64,000 bases of DNA from Prescottella equi (GCF_002094305.1 NZ_LWTX01000006.1:62001-126000); one strand, 5' to 3'; numbered from the stretch's first letter, positions 27,491 through 35,915 are shown. Notes: generated from the letters alone by a model not told the origin. Program-made: numbers and translations.

Positions 27491-28423
27491 ATGACGAACC
27501 CCAATGTCGGCGGCTTCGGCACCGACATCCGCGCTCTGGGCTACGTGAAGGTCCAGACCAACGACATCGAGCGCTGGCGCACCTTCGCGTTCGACGTGCT
27601 CGGCTTCGCACAGGGCTCCGGCCCGGACCCCGATGCCCTCTACCTGCGCGTGGACGAGCGGGCCGCCCGCATCGTCGTCGTGCCGGGTGAGACCGACGAG
27701 GTCGTCACCGTCGGCTGGGAGGTCCGCGACCACGCCGCCCTGGTCCGGGTAAAGGAGGCCGTCGAGCGCGCCGGCATCGCGGTCAAGCCGCTCTCACTCG
27801 AGGAGGCGGACGCGCGCCGCGTCGAGGAGGTCATCACCTTCCAGGATCCGGCCGGCACCACGCTCGAGGTCTTCCACGGCGCGGTCCTCGACCACAGCCC
27901 GGTCGTCACCCCGTTCGGCGCCAAGTTCGTCACCGGCGCACAGGGTCTCGGCCACGTCGTGCTGCCCACGATGGATCCGAACGGCACGTTCGACTTCTAC
28001 ACCGACGTCCTCGGCTTCCTGCCGCGCGGCGCCTTCCGGATCCCGGCACCGCCGGAGTTCGGTCCGCTGCGGGTGCGCTTCCTGGGTGTCAACCAGCGTC
28101 ACCACAGCCTGGCGCTGTGCCCGGCCCCGCACGGCGGAGCCCCCGGCCTGGTGCACATCATGGTCGAGGTCGACACGCTCGACGCCGTCGGCCAGGCGCT
28201 CGACCGCGTGATGAAGGACGGTTTCTCGGTGTCCTCGACGCTGGGCCGCCACACCAACGACAAGATGGTGTCCTTCTACGTCCGCGCCCCCGGTGGTTGG
28301 GACATCGAGTTCGGCACCGAAGGCAGCCTGGTCGACGAGGCGTTCTACACGTCCGAGGAGATCACCGCCGACAGCTACTGGGGCCACGACTGGTCCGGTA
28401 GCGAGCCGCTCGCCGCGATGTAA
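27491..28423 (+). CDS. HsaC/BphC-like extradiol dioxygenase
   Basis: 310 aa type I extradiol dioxygenase built of four vicinal-oxygen-chelate modules. Predicted Fe(II) ligands: H155 (GLGHVVL), H222 (GLVHIMVEV) and E273 (DIEFGTE); His204/205 in RHHSLAL is the usual active-site base. It would cleave a catechol next to the hydroxyls, the meta-cleavage after HsaA-type hydroxylation. Third gene of the oxygenase operon. No hydrolase (HsaD/BphD) follows. Its stop codon is the first triplet of a 22-base tandem repeat. Confidence 0.88.
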   Translation: MTNPNVGGFGTDIRALGYVKVQTNDIERWRTFAFDVLGFAQGSGPDPDALYLRVDERAARIVVVPGETDEVVTVGWEVRDHAALVRVKEAVERAGIAVKPLSLEEADARRVEEVITFQDPAGTTLEVFHGAVLDHSPVVTPFGAKFVTGAQGLGHVVLPTMDPNGTFDFYTDVLGFLPRGAFRIPAPPEFGPLRVRFLGVNQRHHSLALCPAPHGGAPGLVHIMVEVDTLDAVGQALDRVMKDGFSVSSTLGRHTNDKMVSFYVRAPGGWDIEFGTEGSLVDEAFYTSEEITADSYWGHDWSGSEPLAAM

Positions 28424-28466
28424 GACCGCTCCACAACTGCACGGTAAGACCGCTCCACAACTGCAC
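28421..28466 (+). repeat. 22-base tandem direct repeat over the dioxygenase stop codon
   Basis: Two perfect 22-base units (28421-28442 and 28445-28466, each TAAGACCGCTCC...) separated by GG, period 24. The first unit starts with the TAA stop codon of the dioxygenase gene; the second supplies a copy of it 24 bases on, in the same frame. Looks like a recent local duplication. Confidence 0.85.
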
Positions 28467-28479
28467 ACCGCTCCCGTCA

Positions 28480-28518
28480 GGGGGAACCCCGTCCCACCAG
28501 GGACAGCCGGGTTCCCCC
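28480..28518 (+). terminator. Terminator of the oxygenase operon
   Basis: Nested hairpin: outer arms GGGGGAACCC (28480-28489) and GGGTTCCCCC (28509-28518), inner arms GTCCC and GGGAC, followed by a short T run. Confidence 0.75.
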
Positions 28519-28570
28519 TTTCGGCGTTTACCGATCTTGGTGATCCACTTCACAAATCTCGAATCGTGTG

Positions 28571-28586
28571 CGATTATTTCTAATCG
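28571..28586. promoter_or_regulatory. Candidate operator upstream of the IclR gene
   Basis: Perfect dyad CGATTA-TTTC-TAATCG in an AT-rich patch, 59 bases before the IclR-type start codon. IclR regulators commonly bind such short palindromes and autoregulate. Confidence 0.45.
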
Positions 28587-28644
28587 AAACACCCACGTCA
28601 GATGGGTCTCGCCGCGATGCTCGACAACAGTGAGGGAGACATCG

Positions 28645-29436
28645 ATGACCGCACACGACTCCACGGACGCGGCTCCGACCGCAATTCTCGAGCGAGTCTC
28701 GCTCGTCCTGGACACGTTCGACGGCCCCGGCCGCCTCACGCTCGCCCAGGTCGTCAAGCGCACCGGACTGCCGCGCTCGTCGGCGCACCGGATCCTCGAA
28801 CGACTCGTCGACATGCGGTGGCTGCGACGCGAGGGTCGCGACTACGAGCTGGGGACGCGGCTGATGGAGCTCGGCTCGATCGCCGTCCACCAGAACCGCC
28901 TGCACACCGCGGCGGCCCCGATTCTCCAGGAACTGCACCGCGTCACCGGGTACGTCGTCCACCTCGGCGTGCTCGACGGCACCGACGTGCTCTACCTCGA
29001 CAAGGTCGGCGGTCGCCTCGCCGCCGAGCTACCGACCCGCGTGGGCAGCCGCTACCCGGCCCGCAACTCCGCGATCGGCAAGGCCCTGCTCGCGTACACG
29101 CCGGGCGGCAGCGAGGACCTCCTCGACTTCACGCCGGAACTGCACAAGGTCCGCGAGATGGGGGTCGCGTACGAGGTCAGCCAGATCTCCGGCGGCATCG
29201 GCATGATCGCGGTCCCGGTCGGACCCATCGGAGGGGTCACCGCCGCCATCTCGATCTGCGGGCCGACCACCCATCTCAAGTTCGACCACCGGCACACCGC
29301 GCCGGTGCGAATGGCCGCCGCCTCGATCCTCCAGGCGATGACCGGACGCACCCGCGGCGCCGCACCGATCACGCACCGCAATCGTCTGCAGAGCCTGCCC
29401 ACGGCGGCGCCGCGCACCCGACTGCAGTACGCCTGA
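28645..29436 (+). CDS. IclR-family transcriptional regulator
   Basis: 263 aa. N-terminal winged helix (AILERVSLVLDTFDGPGRLTLAQVVKRTGLPRSSAHRILERL) and a C-terminal GAF-like effector domain (LHRVTGYVVHLGVLDGTDVLYLDKVGG, PARNSAIGKALLAYTP, GGIGMIAVPV). Such regulators respond to aromatic or small-acid inducers. Located directly after the oxygenase operon with its own terminator-separated promoter, it is the best candidate local regulator of the kshA-like operon. Start at ATG 28645 (GAGGGAGA upstream); the longer frame to 28537 runs through the promoter palindrome. Confidence 0.88.
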   Translation: MTAHDSTDAAPTAILERVSLVLDTFDGPGRLTLAQVVKRTGLPRSSAHRILERLVDMRWLRREGRDYELGTRLMELGSIAVHQNRLHTAAAPILQELHRVTGYVVHLGVLDGTDVLYLDKVGGRLAAELPTRVGSRYPARNSAIGKALLAYTPGGSEDLLDFTPELHKVREMGVAYEVSQISGGIGMIAVPVGPIGGVTAAISICGPTTHLKFDHRHTAPVRMAAASILQAMTGRTRGAAPITHRNRLQSLPTAAPRTRLQYA

Positions 29437-29472
29437 GTTCCGATCAGACCGGCCCGAGGGAGGGTAGGGCAG

Positions 29473-30177
29473 TCAGCCCTGCTCGCCCTTCCCCAGGCCC
29501 TGGACGAAATCCTCGACATCACGCCAGGATCCGGCCACCTCCGGGATCGGGTTGCCGAGTTCGTCGCGTTCGCGCACCCGCGAGAGCGTCTCGGCGGCGT
29601 CGTCGATGTCGGCGAGCAGTTCCTTCGCGAGGTCGATCTCCGACTGGTAGTAGCGCTGCGCCCACTTCAAGCTCATCTTGGAGAACGCCCACGCCGGCTC
29701 GCGCGTGGCGTGGTCGCCGTGCAGCTGCGCGCGCTGCCGGAGGTCCTCCATGTTGTCGATGTGCGACTGCACCAACGCCTTCAGCTGCTCGGGCTCGTTG
29801 AGATGGCCCATCCACAACCGGAGTAGTAAACCGTGCTTGAGCACCGGCTGCTCGACCGGCGCGTCACGGGACCAGTTCCGCACGGCACGGGTCCCGCGCG
29901 CGGTGATCGTGTAGACGCGACGTCCGCGCTCGCCGGGCTCGGAGACCATCTCGGACTCCACCAACCCGGAGGCCTCGAGCTTCTTGAGTTCGCCGTACAC
30001 CTGGCTGATCGACGGGCTCCAGTAGAAGAACCCGATGCTCCAGTCGGCCCACTTCTTGAGGTCGTATCCGGTGAGCCCCTCGCCCAGGGTCAGCATCCCC
30101 AGAACCGCCCAGCTGGTCGCGGGCAGCGACGGGTAGCCGGCGTCGTCGGCGTCGGTGACGGGCTCGGTGTCGGACAT
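29473..30177 (-). CDS. PadR-family transcriptional regulator
   Basis: 234 aa. Winged-helix PadR domain (LPATSWAVLGMLTLGEGLTGYDLKKWADWSIGFFYWSPSISQVYGELKKLEASGLVESEMV) plus the helical VirR-type C-terminal dimerisation domain (QLKALVQSHIDNMEDLRQRAQLH). PadR proteins usually repress, and are released by phenolic acids or drugs. Divergent from the small Cys-rich protein gene; the intervening region contains a 13/14 match to a box found at two other island promoters, making this protein a possible regulator of those operons. Confidence 0.85.
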   Translation of the reverse strand: MSDTEPVTDADDAGYPSLPATSWAVLGMLTLGEGLTGYDLKKWADWSIGFFYWSPSISQVYGELKKLEASGLVESEMVSEPGERGRRVYTITARGTRAVRNWSRDAPVEQPVLKHGLLLRLWMGHLNEPEQLKALVQSHIDNMEDLRQRAQLHGDHATREPAWAFSKMSLKWAQRYYQSEIDLAKELLADIDDAAETLSRVRERDELGNPIPEVAGSWRDVEDFVQGLGKGEQG

Positions 30178-30208
30178 GGCCGAAGCCTAACAGCCCAGGT
30201 AGAAGCGG

Positions 30209-30224
30209 GTTACAGGCGAGTAGC
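30209..30224. promoter_or_regulatory. TTAC-N4-GAGTA site in the PadR divergent promoter
   Basis: GTTACAGGCGAGTAGC, matching 14 of 16 positions of GTTACCGGCGAGTAAC at 63900-63915, where it is part of a perfect dyad. Confidence 0.35.
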
Positions 30225-30249
30225 ACATGCCCACTCACCGGGAGCGAGC

Positions 30250-30263
30250 CTCCCGCTCGGTGG
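30250..30263 (-). promoter_or_regulatory. 14-base island box, copy in the PadR divergent promoter
   Basis: CTCCCGCTCGGTGG, the reverse complement of the 16465 and 24963 boxes with one mismatch. Immediately upstream (30240-30256) lies a further dyad, CGGGAG-CGAGC-CTCCCG. Confidence 0.45.
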
Positions 30264-30327
30264 GAGAACCGCACGCGCGGGGCCCGATAAGTGACTACCG
30301 TCACCGGAGGAATCAGGAGGTCCGTCC

Positions 30328-30579
30328 ATGGAAAGCGTCAACTGCAACACCTGCGGTAACCGAGTGCTCGTCGAGAAGTACAGCGATGCCCACACCAGCA
30401 TCCAGTGGCTCGACGACGCCGACAACGCGTGCCCCCAGTTCGCCGAGTCGCGGACCCAGGACGGTCGCGCATGGGTCCCCACCTGCCACAAGCTGCAGGA
30501 GACGATCGACGACCTGATCATCTCCGGCCAGCTCGGCCTGTCGCTGCGCAGCTACCCGGTGCCCGGACGCCTCGAGTGA
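30328..30579 (+). CDS. Small Cys-rich (zinc-ribbon-like) protein
   Basis: 83 aa with a CNTCGNRV knuckle at the N-terminus and later single cysteines in NACPQF and PTCHKL, a spacing that could bind zinc. No enzyme motif. The conserved-looking VLVEKYSDAHTSIQW and the strong AGGAGG before the ATG indicate a real gene. It precedes the luciferase-like oxidoreductase by 72 bases and may be an accessory or electron-transfer/assembly protein of the island; function unknown. Confidence 0.7.
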   Translation: MESVNCNTCGNRVLVEKYSDAHTSIQWLDDADNACPQFAESRTQDGRAWVPTCHKLQETIDDLIISGQLGLSLRSYPVPGRLE

Positions 30580-30651
30580 TCGGTCGGCGTGGCAGTCCCT
30601 GCTACCGGGATTGTCACGCCCCCAGCTCGATTCGTGCCCTACGTTCGAACG

Positions 30652-31524
30652 ATGAAGTGGGCATTGCCGGGCGCGATGATCGCGACCCCAGAGCTGATCG
30701 AACTGGCGCGCGTGGCCGACGAGTGCGGCTACGACGCGATCGCCATGCCGGATTCGGTGTTCTATCCCGAACACGTCTCGGCCGACTACCCGTACTCGCC
30801 CGACGGCAAGCGGATGTGGTCCCCCGAGACCCCGATGCCGGACCCGTTCATCGCAATGACCGCGATGGCCGCCGTCACCACGCGAATCGGCTTCTACACC
30901 AACGTCCTGAAACTGCCGCTGCGTGACCCGCTGCTCACCGCCAAGCAGGTCTCGACGATGGCGGTGATGTCCGGCAACCGGATCGCGATCGGCGTCGGAC
31001 TGTCGTGGATTCCCGAGGAGTTCCGTTTCACCGGCACCGAGATGCGCACCCGCGGCGCCCGGACCGACGAGGCCATCCAGATCCTGCGAGCCGTCTGCGC
31101 CGGCAACGGACCCCAATGGGTCGAGTTCCACGGCAAGCACTACGACTTCGACCGGTTGATGATCAGCCCCGCGCCGGATCGTCCCGTGCCCGTCTACGGC
31201 GGCGGCCACAGCGAGGCCGGACTGCGCCGTGCCGCACGCTTCGCCGACGGCTGGATCTCCGTCAACACCGACACCGTGCAACTGCAGGACGCGATCGCGC
31301 GCCTGACCGAACTGCGCACCGAAAACGGCCGGGAGAACGAGCCGTTCGAGATCGACGTCTCCCCCACCGACGTCTCCGACATCGACGGCTATCGCGCCCT
31401 GGCCGACATCGGCGTCACCCGGTGCCGGGTCACGCCGTGGCGGCTGTACGACGTCGACCCGTCGGATCCGCGGGGGCGCCTCGACGCCGTCCGCCGCTTC
31501 GCGGACGACGCCGCGCGCGTCTGA
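30652..31524 (+). CDS. Luciferase-like (LLM) oxidoreductase 1
   Basis: 290 aa TIM-barrel flavin/F420-type oxidoreductase: ELARVADECGYDAIAMPDS, TTRIGFYTNVLKLPLRDPLLTAKQVSTMAVMSGNRIAIGVGLSWIPEEF, and PVYGGGHSEAGLRRAARFADGW are the family's conserved stretches. F420 use is likely in mycolata but not proven by sequence. ATG 30652 chosen; the longer frame to 30589 covers the end of the intergenic region. Convergent with the second LLM gene, only 4 bases apart. Confidence 0.85.
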   Translation: MKWALPGAMIATPELIELARVADECGYDAIAMPDSVFYPEHVSADYPYSPDGKRMWSPETPMPDPFIAMTAMAAVTTRIGFYTNVLKLPLRDPLLTAKQVSTMAVMSGNRIAIGVGLSWIPEEFRFTGTEMRTRGARTDEAIQILRAVCAGNGPQWVEFHGKHYDFDRLMISPAPDRPVPVYGGGHSEAGLRRAARFADGWISVNTDTVQLQDAIARLTELRTENGRENEPFEIDVSPTDVSDIDGYRALADIGVTRCRVTPWRLYDVDPSDPRGRLDAVRRFADDAARV

Positions 31525-31528
31525 GACG

Positions 31529-32413
31529 TCAGTCCCGGCGTCCGTCGAGTCCCACCGTCCAGGTGAGAAATTCGTCGAGGTCGTCGGCGCCGATGTCCAG
31601 CGCCGACGGCCGCACCAGCACGGTGTCGACGCCGAGGTCCCGGGCTTCGCGCGCCGACGCCTTCATCGCGTCGAAGCCGCGGGCCGTCGGCAGCATCATC
31701 TGGACCTCGGCCTCGGCCGGGTCGCGGCCCTGTTCCTCGAAGCAGGTGCGCAGCAGCGTGATGCTCTCCGCGAGCCGGACCGTGTCGGCGGGTGCCGCGG
31801 TCCAGCCGTCGCCGACGCGCGCGATCCGGTCGAAGTTCCGCTTGGACGGCGCCATCCCGAAGATGATCGGGACCCGGGTCTGCACGGGCCGGGGCAGGCT
31901 GTGGAAGTCGTCGAACGCGAATCCGCTGCCGGTGAACGACGCCGGCGGCGCGTCCCACAGTTCGCGGCACGCGGCCACCGTCTCCTCGAGTCGGCCGAAC
32001 CGACGCTCGAACGGAATGCCCGCCGCCGCGTACTCGGCCTGCTGCCAGCCCACCCCCACCCCGATCCGGGTGCGGCCGCGGGACAACACGTCCAGCGTCG
32101 CGATCTGTTTGGCCAGCAGCAGTGCCGGGCGCAGCGGGGCCACCAGCACGTACACCCCGAGGTCCACCCGCTCGGTCACCGCGGCCACCGCCGACAGCAG
32201 CGACATCGGTTCGAGCCACGGCTGCCCCAGTTCGAACGGGAAGCCGTTGTCCCGCACCCGTTCGGCGTGCGCCTGCCGCGAGAACCCGAGATGGTCCGAC
32301 GTCGTGATCAGGTCGACGCCCCGCCGGTCGGCCTCGGCCGCCAGATCGAGCAGCCCGCGGTGGTCGCCGTCGTAGAAGCGCTCGGCGCCGAAGACGTCCA
32401 GTCCGATCCGCAT
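31529..32413 (-). CDS. Luciferase-like (LLM) oxidoreductase 2
   Basis: 294 aa LLM family member: MRIGLDVFGAERFYDGDHRG, GVDLITTSDHLGFSR, ERVDLGVYVLVAPLRPALLLAKQIATLDVLSRGRTRIGVGVGWQQ, and IIFGMAPSKRNFDRIARVGDGW. Distinct from its convergent neighbour. GAGGAAC lies before ATG 32413. It precedes no other gene on its strand closely and follows LivF by 53 bases on the same strand, so it may be the last gene of the transporter operon. Confidence 0.85.
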   Translation of the reverse strand: MRIGLDVFGAERFYDGDHRGLLDLAAEADRRGVDLITTSDHLGFSRQAHAERVRDNGFPFELGQPWLEPMSLLSAVAAVTERVDLGVYVLVAPLRPALLLAKQIATLDVLSRGRTRIGVGVGWQQAEYAAAGIPFERRFGRLEETVAACRELWDAPPASFTGSGFAFDDFHSLPRPVQTRVPIIFGMAPSKRNFDRIARVGDGWTAAPADTVRLAESITLLRTCFEEQGRDPAEAEVQMMLPTARGFDAMKASAREARDLGVDTVLVRPSALDIGADDLDEFLTWTVGLDGRRD

Positions 32414-32466
32414 GTGTTCCTCTCCTCGTATCCGTGAAATGCCGTATCCGTGTTCGGCGGGGTGTG

Positions 32467-33186
32467 TCAGACGCGCCCGAAGTACGCGTCCTTGAGGACC
32501 GCGATGTCGTCGATCTCCGACGCCGGCGAGTCCATGACGACCTTGCCGATGTCGAGGACGGTGACGTGGTCGGCGACGCTCATCGCCGCCTCGACGGCCT
32601 GCTCGACGAGGAGCACGGCCAGGCCGGTCTCCTTGAGCAGCTGCACCCGCTCCATCACCTCGTTGACGATGACGGGGGCGAGACCGCCGGACGGCTCGTC
32701 GAGCAGCAGCAGCGTCGGGTTCGACATCAGTGCCGCACCGATCGCAAGCATCTGCTGCTGGCCACCGGACATCGAGCCCGCCAGCAGGTTCCGCTTCTCA
32801 CCCAGGATCGGGAACATCTCGTAGATGCGCTCGACGTCGGGCTTGAGCGCGCTGCGCCGCATCTTCCGGGTGTAGCCGCCGAGCAGCAGGTTCTGCTCGA
32901 TGGTCTGCTTGTGGAAGACCCGTTTGCCCTCCTGCACGTACGCCATCCCGCGGCGCACCCGCTGGTGCGCGGCGACACCGGAGATGTCCTGTCCGTCCAT
33001 CTCGATGGTGCCGCCGTGGACCTTGTTCAGGCCCGAGACGGCGCGCAGCGTGCTGGTCTTGCCGGCGCCGTTGCGACCCAGCAGTGCCGTGACCTGCCCC
33101 GGGTAGACGTCGAACGAGACGTCCCACACCACCCGCAGGTCACCGTAACCGGACTGCAGATTCCGAACGCTCAGAACCGGTTTCAT
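32467..33186 (-). CDS. livF: LivF-type ABC ATPase
   Basis: 239 aa nucleotide-binding subunit of a branched-chain-amino-acid-type importer: Walker A GRNGAGKT, Q-loop region YVQEGKRVF, signature MSGGQQQM, Walker B LLLLDEPSGGL, H-loop replaced by the LivF-typical VEQ. ATG overlaps the stop of the LivM-LivG fusion (TGATG), so it is translationally coupled. It would pair with the LivG half as a heterodimeric ATPase. Confidence 0.93.
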   Translation of the reverse strand: MKPVLSVRNLQSGYGDLRVVWDVSFDVYPGQVTALLGRNGAGKTSTLRAVSGLNKVHGGTIEMDGQDISGVAAHQRVRRGMAYVQEGKRVFHKQTIEQNLLLGGYTRKMRRSALKPDVERIYEMFPILGEKRNLLAGSMSGGQQQMLAIGAALMSNPTLLLLDEPSGGLAPVIVNEVMERVQLLKETGLAVLLVEQAVEAAMSVADHVTVLDIGKVVMDSPASEIDDIAVLKDAYFGRV

Positions 33187-35009
33187 CACTCCACCTTCTC
33201 CAGCTCGGAGGCCGTGCCGCTGTCGGGATCGACACCGAGGTACTCGCTGAGCACCCGAGGGTGATGCTCGATCTCCGCGGGCGGGCCGGACGCGATGACC
33301 TGTCCCTGTGCCAGCACGACGATGGTGTCGGCGAGCGAGAGGACCAGTCGGAAGTTGTGCTCCACCAGGAGCACGGTGGCTCCGGCGTCGCGCAGTGCCT
33401 GGATCAGCACCGACAACCGCACCAGTTCGTCCTCGTCCATGCCGGACGCGATCTCGTCGAGCAGCAGCACGCGCGGTTCGGCGATCACCGCGCGGGCCAC
33501 CTCGAGCATGCGCCGCATGCCCAGCGGCAGCGACGTGGCGACCTCGTTGCGCAGGTGCGACATACCGACGAGCTCGAGAACCCGCTCGGCCTCGGCGATG
33601 TCCGCCTTGGCGACCTTGCGGAAGCTCGGCAGCCGCAGGATCGCGGAGATCATCGACGCCCGGTCGGTCATGTACCGACCCGACGCGACCGCCTCGAGCA
33701 CGGTGACGTTCTCGGGGATGTTCGGGGTCTGGAACGTGCGGGCCACGCCCTCCCGTGCCACCCGGTGCGACGAGAACTTCTGAACCTCGGTGTCGCCGAT
33801 GACGATCCGGCCCGCGTCCGCGGTGTAGAAGCCGCAGATCATGTTCAGCATCGTCGTCTTGCCCGAACCGTTCGGGCCGATCAACGCCGTCACCTGCCCC
33901 GGCTCGGCGCGCAGCGTCGCCGACTTCAGCGCCTGGTTGCCGCCGAACGCCTTCGAGATGCCGTCGACGACCAGGGTGGACCCGGAGATCGGCGCCACGA
34001 CCGGGATCTCGTTCGGATCCCGTGGCTCCGGCCGCTCCATCGCCCCGATGCCGGACTTGCGGTCCAGTTTGGTCGCCAGGGCGCGGAACACCTTGGTCAG
34101 ACCGCCCGAGAGCAGCACCCCACCGAGGATCAGGAAGCCGCCGTAGAACAGCAGCGAATACTCCTGGAACGCGGTGGACTGGTTGGGGCCGAACTGCATG
34201 ATGGCCGCACCGATGACCGCGCCGTACACGCTGGCCGAGCCACCGAGGATCGACGCCGCCAGCACCGCGGTGGCGAACGTGAACCCGAACGCCTCCGGGG
34301 AGATGAACAGGTCGGTGTTCGCGAACAGGGCACCCGCCAGACCGGCCGGCAGGGCACCGATCGCGTAGCCGAGCAGCTTCATCCGGTACACGGACACGCC
34401 CTGGGACTGGGCGAGGACCGGCGACTGCTTGAGCGTGCGGAACGCGATGCCGTGACGCGAGACCACCAGGTTGCGCATCACCACGAACCACAGGATCGTC
34501 ACGCCGACGACGAGGTAGTAGAAGTCCTTGTCGATGTCCTGCCCGAAGAGCGTCGGAGGCTCCATGCCGGACAGGCCGTTACGGCCACCGGTGTTGCCAC
34601 CGAAGATCGCTAGGATGTCGGGCACCAACAGGATCAGGAAAAACGACGTCATCGCCAGTGACCAACTGCCCAGGCGCAGACCCGGGATACCGGTGATGAT
34701 GCCGACCAGGAGCGCGACCGCACCGGCGGCCACCAGTTGCAGCAGGATCTCGGTGTGCCCGGCCTGTGACAGCAGCCCGGCCGTGTACGCGCCGGCCGCG
34801 TACATCGCGGCCTGACCGAGTGCGAGTTCGCCTGCGTAGCCGAGGCTGAGGTTCAGACCACTGACCACCAGGGCGAGGATGCAGGCGAGCTGCAGCTGAC
34901 GGGTGTTGGTGGCGTCCATGCCGAGCATGGGCGCGAAGAACACCGCGGCACCGAAGACGAGCGCGAAGATCCAGCTGGGGATCGCGCGGAGAGTCCGCCA
35001 GATCTGCAT
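33186..35009 (-). CDS. LivM-LivG fusion: ABC permease plus ATPase in one chain
   Basis: 607 aa. Residues 1-320 are a LivM-type permease with about nine hydrophobic segments and the conserved SLGYAGELALGQAAM loop; 345-607 are a LivG-type ATPase with Walker A GPNGSGKT at 378-385, degenerate signature SLPLGMRRMLEVARA and Walker B VLLLDEIASG. A ~25-residue polar linker joins them, with no stop, start or frameshift between. Permease-ATPase fusions are known in some actinobacteria but LivM and LivG are usually separate genes. Works with LivH, LivF and a binding lipoprotein to import an acid or amino-acid-like solute. Confidence 0.92.
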   Translation of the reverse strand: MQIWRTLRAIPSWIFALVFGAAVFFAPMLGMDATNTRQLQLACILALVVSGLNLSLGYAGELALGQAAMYAAGAYTAGLLSQAGHTEILLQLVAAGAVALLVGIITGIPGLRLGSWSLAMTSFFLILLVPDILAIFGGNTGGRNGLSGMEPPTLFGQDIDKDFYYLVVGVTILWFVVMRNLVVSRHGIAFRTLKQSPVLAQSQGVSVYRMKLLGYAIGALPAGLAGALFANTDLFISPEAFGFTFATAVLAASILGGSASVYGAVIGAAIMQFGPNQSTAFQEYSLLFYGGFLILGGVLLSGGLTKVFRALATKLDRKSGIGAMERPEPRDPNEIPVVAPISGSTLVVDGISKAFGGNQALKSATLRAEPGQVTALIGPNGSGKTTMLNMICGFYTADAGRIVIGDTEVQKFSSHRVAREGVARTFQTPNIPENVTVLEAVASGRYMTDRASMISAILRLPSFRKVAKADIAEAERVLELVGMSHLRNEVATSLPLGMRRMLEVARAVIAEPRVLLLDEIASGMDEDELVRLSVLIQALRDAGATVLLVEHNFRLVLSLADTIVVLAQGQVIASGPPAEIEHHPRVLSEYLGVDPDSGTASELEKVE

Positions 35010-35011
35010 GG

Positions 35012-35869
35012 CTACACCACCCGTTCCTTCACCGTGCCGAACAGTCCGGCCGGCTTGACCATCAGGATGACGATCAGCACCACGAACACGGCGATGTTGC
35101 TGTACTGGCTGCCGAACCACAGCGCGGTGAACGACTCGACCAGTCCGACCGTCAGGCCACCGATGAGAGCGCCCGGCAGCGAACCGAATCCACCGATCGC
35201 CAGTGCGACGAAGCCCTTGAGGGCGAGTGCCGCGCCGAGCGTCGCGACCGCGAATGTCTTCGGGCCGACGAACAGGCCGAGGACGCCGGCGAGCGCACCG
35301 GAGAAGGCGAACGCGCCCATCGCGATCCGGCGCACGTTCACGCCACGGAGCATCGCGGCCTCGCGGTCCTCCGAGACACCCATCAGCGCCAGACCGGTCA
35401 TGGTCCGCTTGCTCAGCTGTCCCAGCGCGATCACGAGCACGATCGACAGCACCAGCAGCGCGATCTCCACCGGATACGTGCGCCCACCCAGCAGGGTGAT
35501 GGGATCGTTCGATCCGAAGAACGGAACCGTCAGCGGCTCGCTGCCCCAGATCAACTGCGTCGCGCCGTTGAGCAGGGTCGCCGCGCCCAATGTCGTCACC
35601 AATTGGTTCTGGTGGTCGGCGACCGGTCTGATCGCGACCACCTCCTCGATCGCGGCGAGGACCATCACCGTCACCGTCGCCATGACGGCGACGACCAGCA
35701 CGGGAAGCTTCAGGGTCACCAGACCCGTGTAAGCGACGAACGTGCCGACCATCATCAACTGCGCCTGCGCGAAGTTGAAGGTGTTCGACGAGACGAACAC
35801 GATGTTGTACCCGATGGCGACGAGCACGTACACAGCGCCGAGGGCGAGCCCCGACCACAGAATCGTCAC
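35012..35869 (-). CDS. livH: LivH-type ABC permease
   Basis: 285 aa inner-membrane subunit with eight or so hydrophobic helices. The N-terminus (GLALGAVYVLVAIGYNIVFVSSNTFNFAQAQLMM) and central GVNVRRIAMGAFAFSGALAGVLG are classic LivH. GTG start behind AGGAGG. First permease of the importer; ends two bases before the LivM-LivG fusion start, and follows the binding-lipoprotein gene by 46 bases. Confidence 0.93.
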   Translation of the reverse strand: MTILWSGLALGAVYVLVAIGYNIVFVSSNTFNFAQAQLMMVGTFVAYTGLVTLKLPVLVVAVMATVTVMVLAAIEEVVAIRPVADHQNQLVTTLGAATLLNGATQLIWGSEPLTVPFFGSNDPITLLGGRTYPVEIALLVLSIVLVIALGQLSKRTMTGLALMGVSEDREAAMLRGVNVRRIAMGAFAFSGALAGVLGLFVGPKTFAVATLGAALALKGFVALAIGGFGSLPGALIGGLTVGLVESFTALWFGSQYSNIAVFVVLIVILMVKPAGLFGTVKERVV

Positions 35870-35915
35870 TGCGAGAACCTCCTTCGCGTCGCGGAGGGAG
35901 CGTTGGTCAGGGAAC

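Noticed and set aside
28421-28466. CRISPR-like repeat
   Set aside because: Only two units with a two-base spacer and no cas genes in the window.
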